Assembly (NCBI GenBank): GCA_959600835.1
Contig: CAUGNQ010000001.1
Span: 53,385 to 117,384 of the forward strand
Length of the DNA stretch: 64,000 bases
Direction of reading: 5' to 3'
Origin: an uncultured Collinsella sp.
GTDB taxonomy: Bacteria > Actinomycetota > Coriobacteriia > Coriobacteriales > Coriobacteriaceae
Shown here: positions 63,955 through 64,000 of the stretch, piece after piece
Position numbering within the stretch: the stretch's first letter is position 1
How the letters are laid out: each line of letters opens with the position of its first letter
Translations under genes and position numbers: made by a program
Notes under the pieces: generated by a model
Databases searched by the model: none
The model's input: the letters and a program-made list of their open reading frames with translations, nothing else
Told to the model about the DNA's origin: nothing

Positions 63955-64000
63955 GAAAGCCATTGTCAATAGGCATGTTCGTTCGAGCCCGGTTTGAAAC

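Overview
The window looks like a chromosomal stretch of a high-GC anaerobic gut actinobacterium of the Coriobacteriia, most like Collinsella. This is inferred from gene content, not from a database search. The pointers are a single-chain pyruvate:ferredoxin oxidoreductase, arginine deiminase pathway genes, mannose-family PTS operons with ManO, an actinobacterial FHA/PP2C/PASTA-kinase cluster in which RodA and the penicillin-binding protein are one polypeptide, a DUF5692 membrane protein, and a LuxR-type regulator with membrane segments. Housekeeping genes are clearly GC-rich. Several blocks are visibly more AT-rich and look acquired: about 1-1.5, 3.1-4.6, 9.3-15.4, 25.3-29 and 53.2-54.7 kb.

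Layout. 0-2.6 kb: 3' end of arginine deiminase, an XRE/S24-like regulator and a convergent carbamate kinase. 3.1-4.6 kb: a DUF4143-type ATPase behind three 34-bp direct repeats. 4.7-8.4 kb: nifJ, ending in a large nested palindrome. 8.8-16 kb: a 6-kb AT-rich island lying between two copies of the 3' end of an FHA gene. The island carries a radical SAM/SPASM maturase, two paralogous Cys-rich acidic peptides that both begin MKHIHP, a 35-residue membrane peptide, an ABC exporter and a decayed methyltransferase. 15.6-19.3 kb: FHA protein, membrane Ser/Thr kinase and an anchored surface protein. 19.5-25.2 kb: recR, ybaB, dnaX and small genes. 25.3-31.1 kb: an ABC-2 transporter operon with a secreted protein and a double-HTH membrane LuxR regulator. 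31.6-41.7 kb: the STPK, FHA, FHA, PP2C, RodA-PBP, PknB cluster for cell-wall growth control. 42-42.4 kb: tRNA-Arg(CCT) with tRNA-derived tandem repeats. 42.4-45.7 kb: the mannose PTS. 46.1-51.4 kb: hypA, a large Fe-S flavoenzyme, TetR and DUF5692. 51.7-55 kb: a surface protein and a second DUF4143-type ATPase. 55.2-59.8 kb: a second mannose-family PTS with a class II aldolase and divergent DeoR. 59.9-62.5 kb: clpB. 62.6-64 kb: palindrome-rich sequence around a surface protein.

The most interesting system is the 9.8-14.3 kb peptide locus. The maturase has CxxxCxxC and a SPASM cysteine set. The two precursor candidates conserve six cysteines, many in C-x3-D spacing, the motif that ranthipeptide maturases such as PapB crosslink. 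I therefore predict a Cys-Asp thioether peptide of a family I do not recognise. A second, independent oddity is a pair of intergenic arrays (31292-31429 and 42222-42420), one on each side of the kinase/cell-wall cluster. They are built from a 14-bp GGG-N6-TTTCC element that alternates orientation with 30/32-bp spacing.
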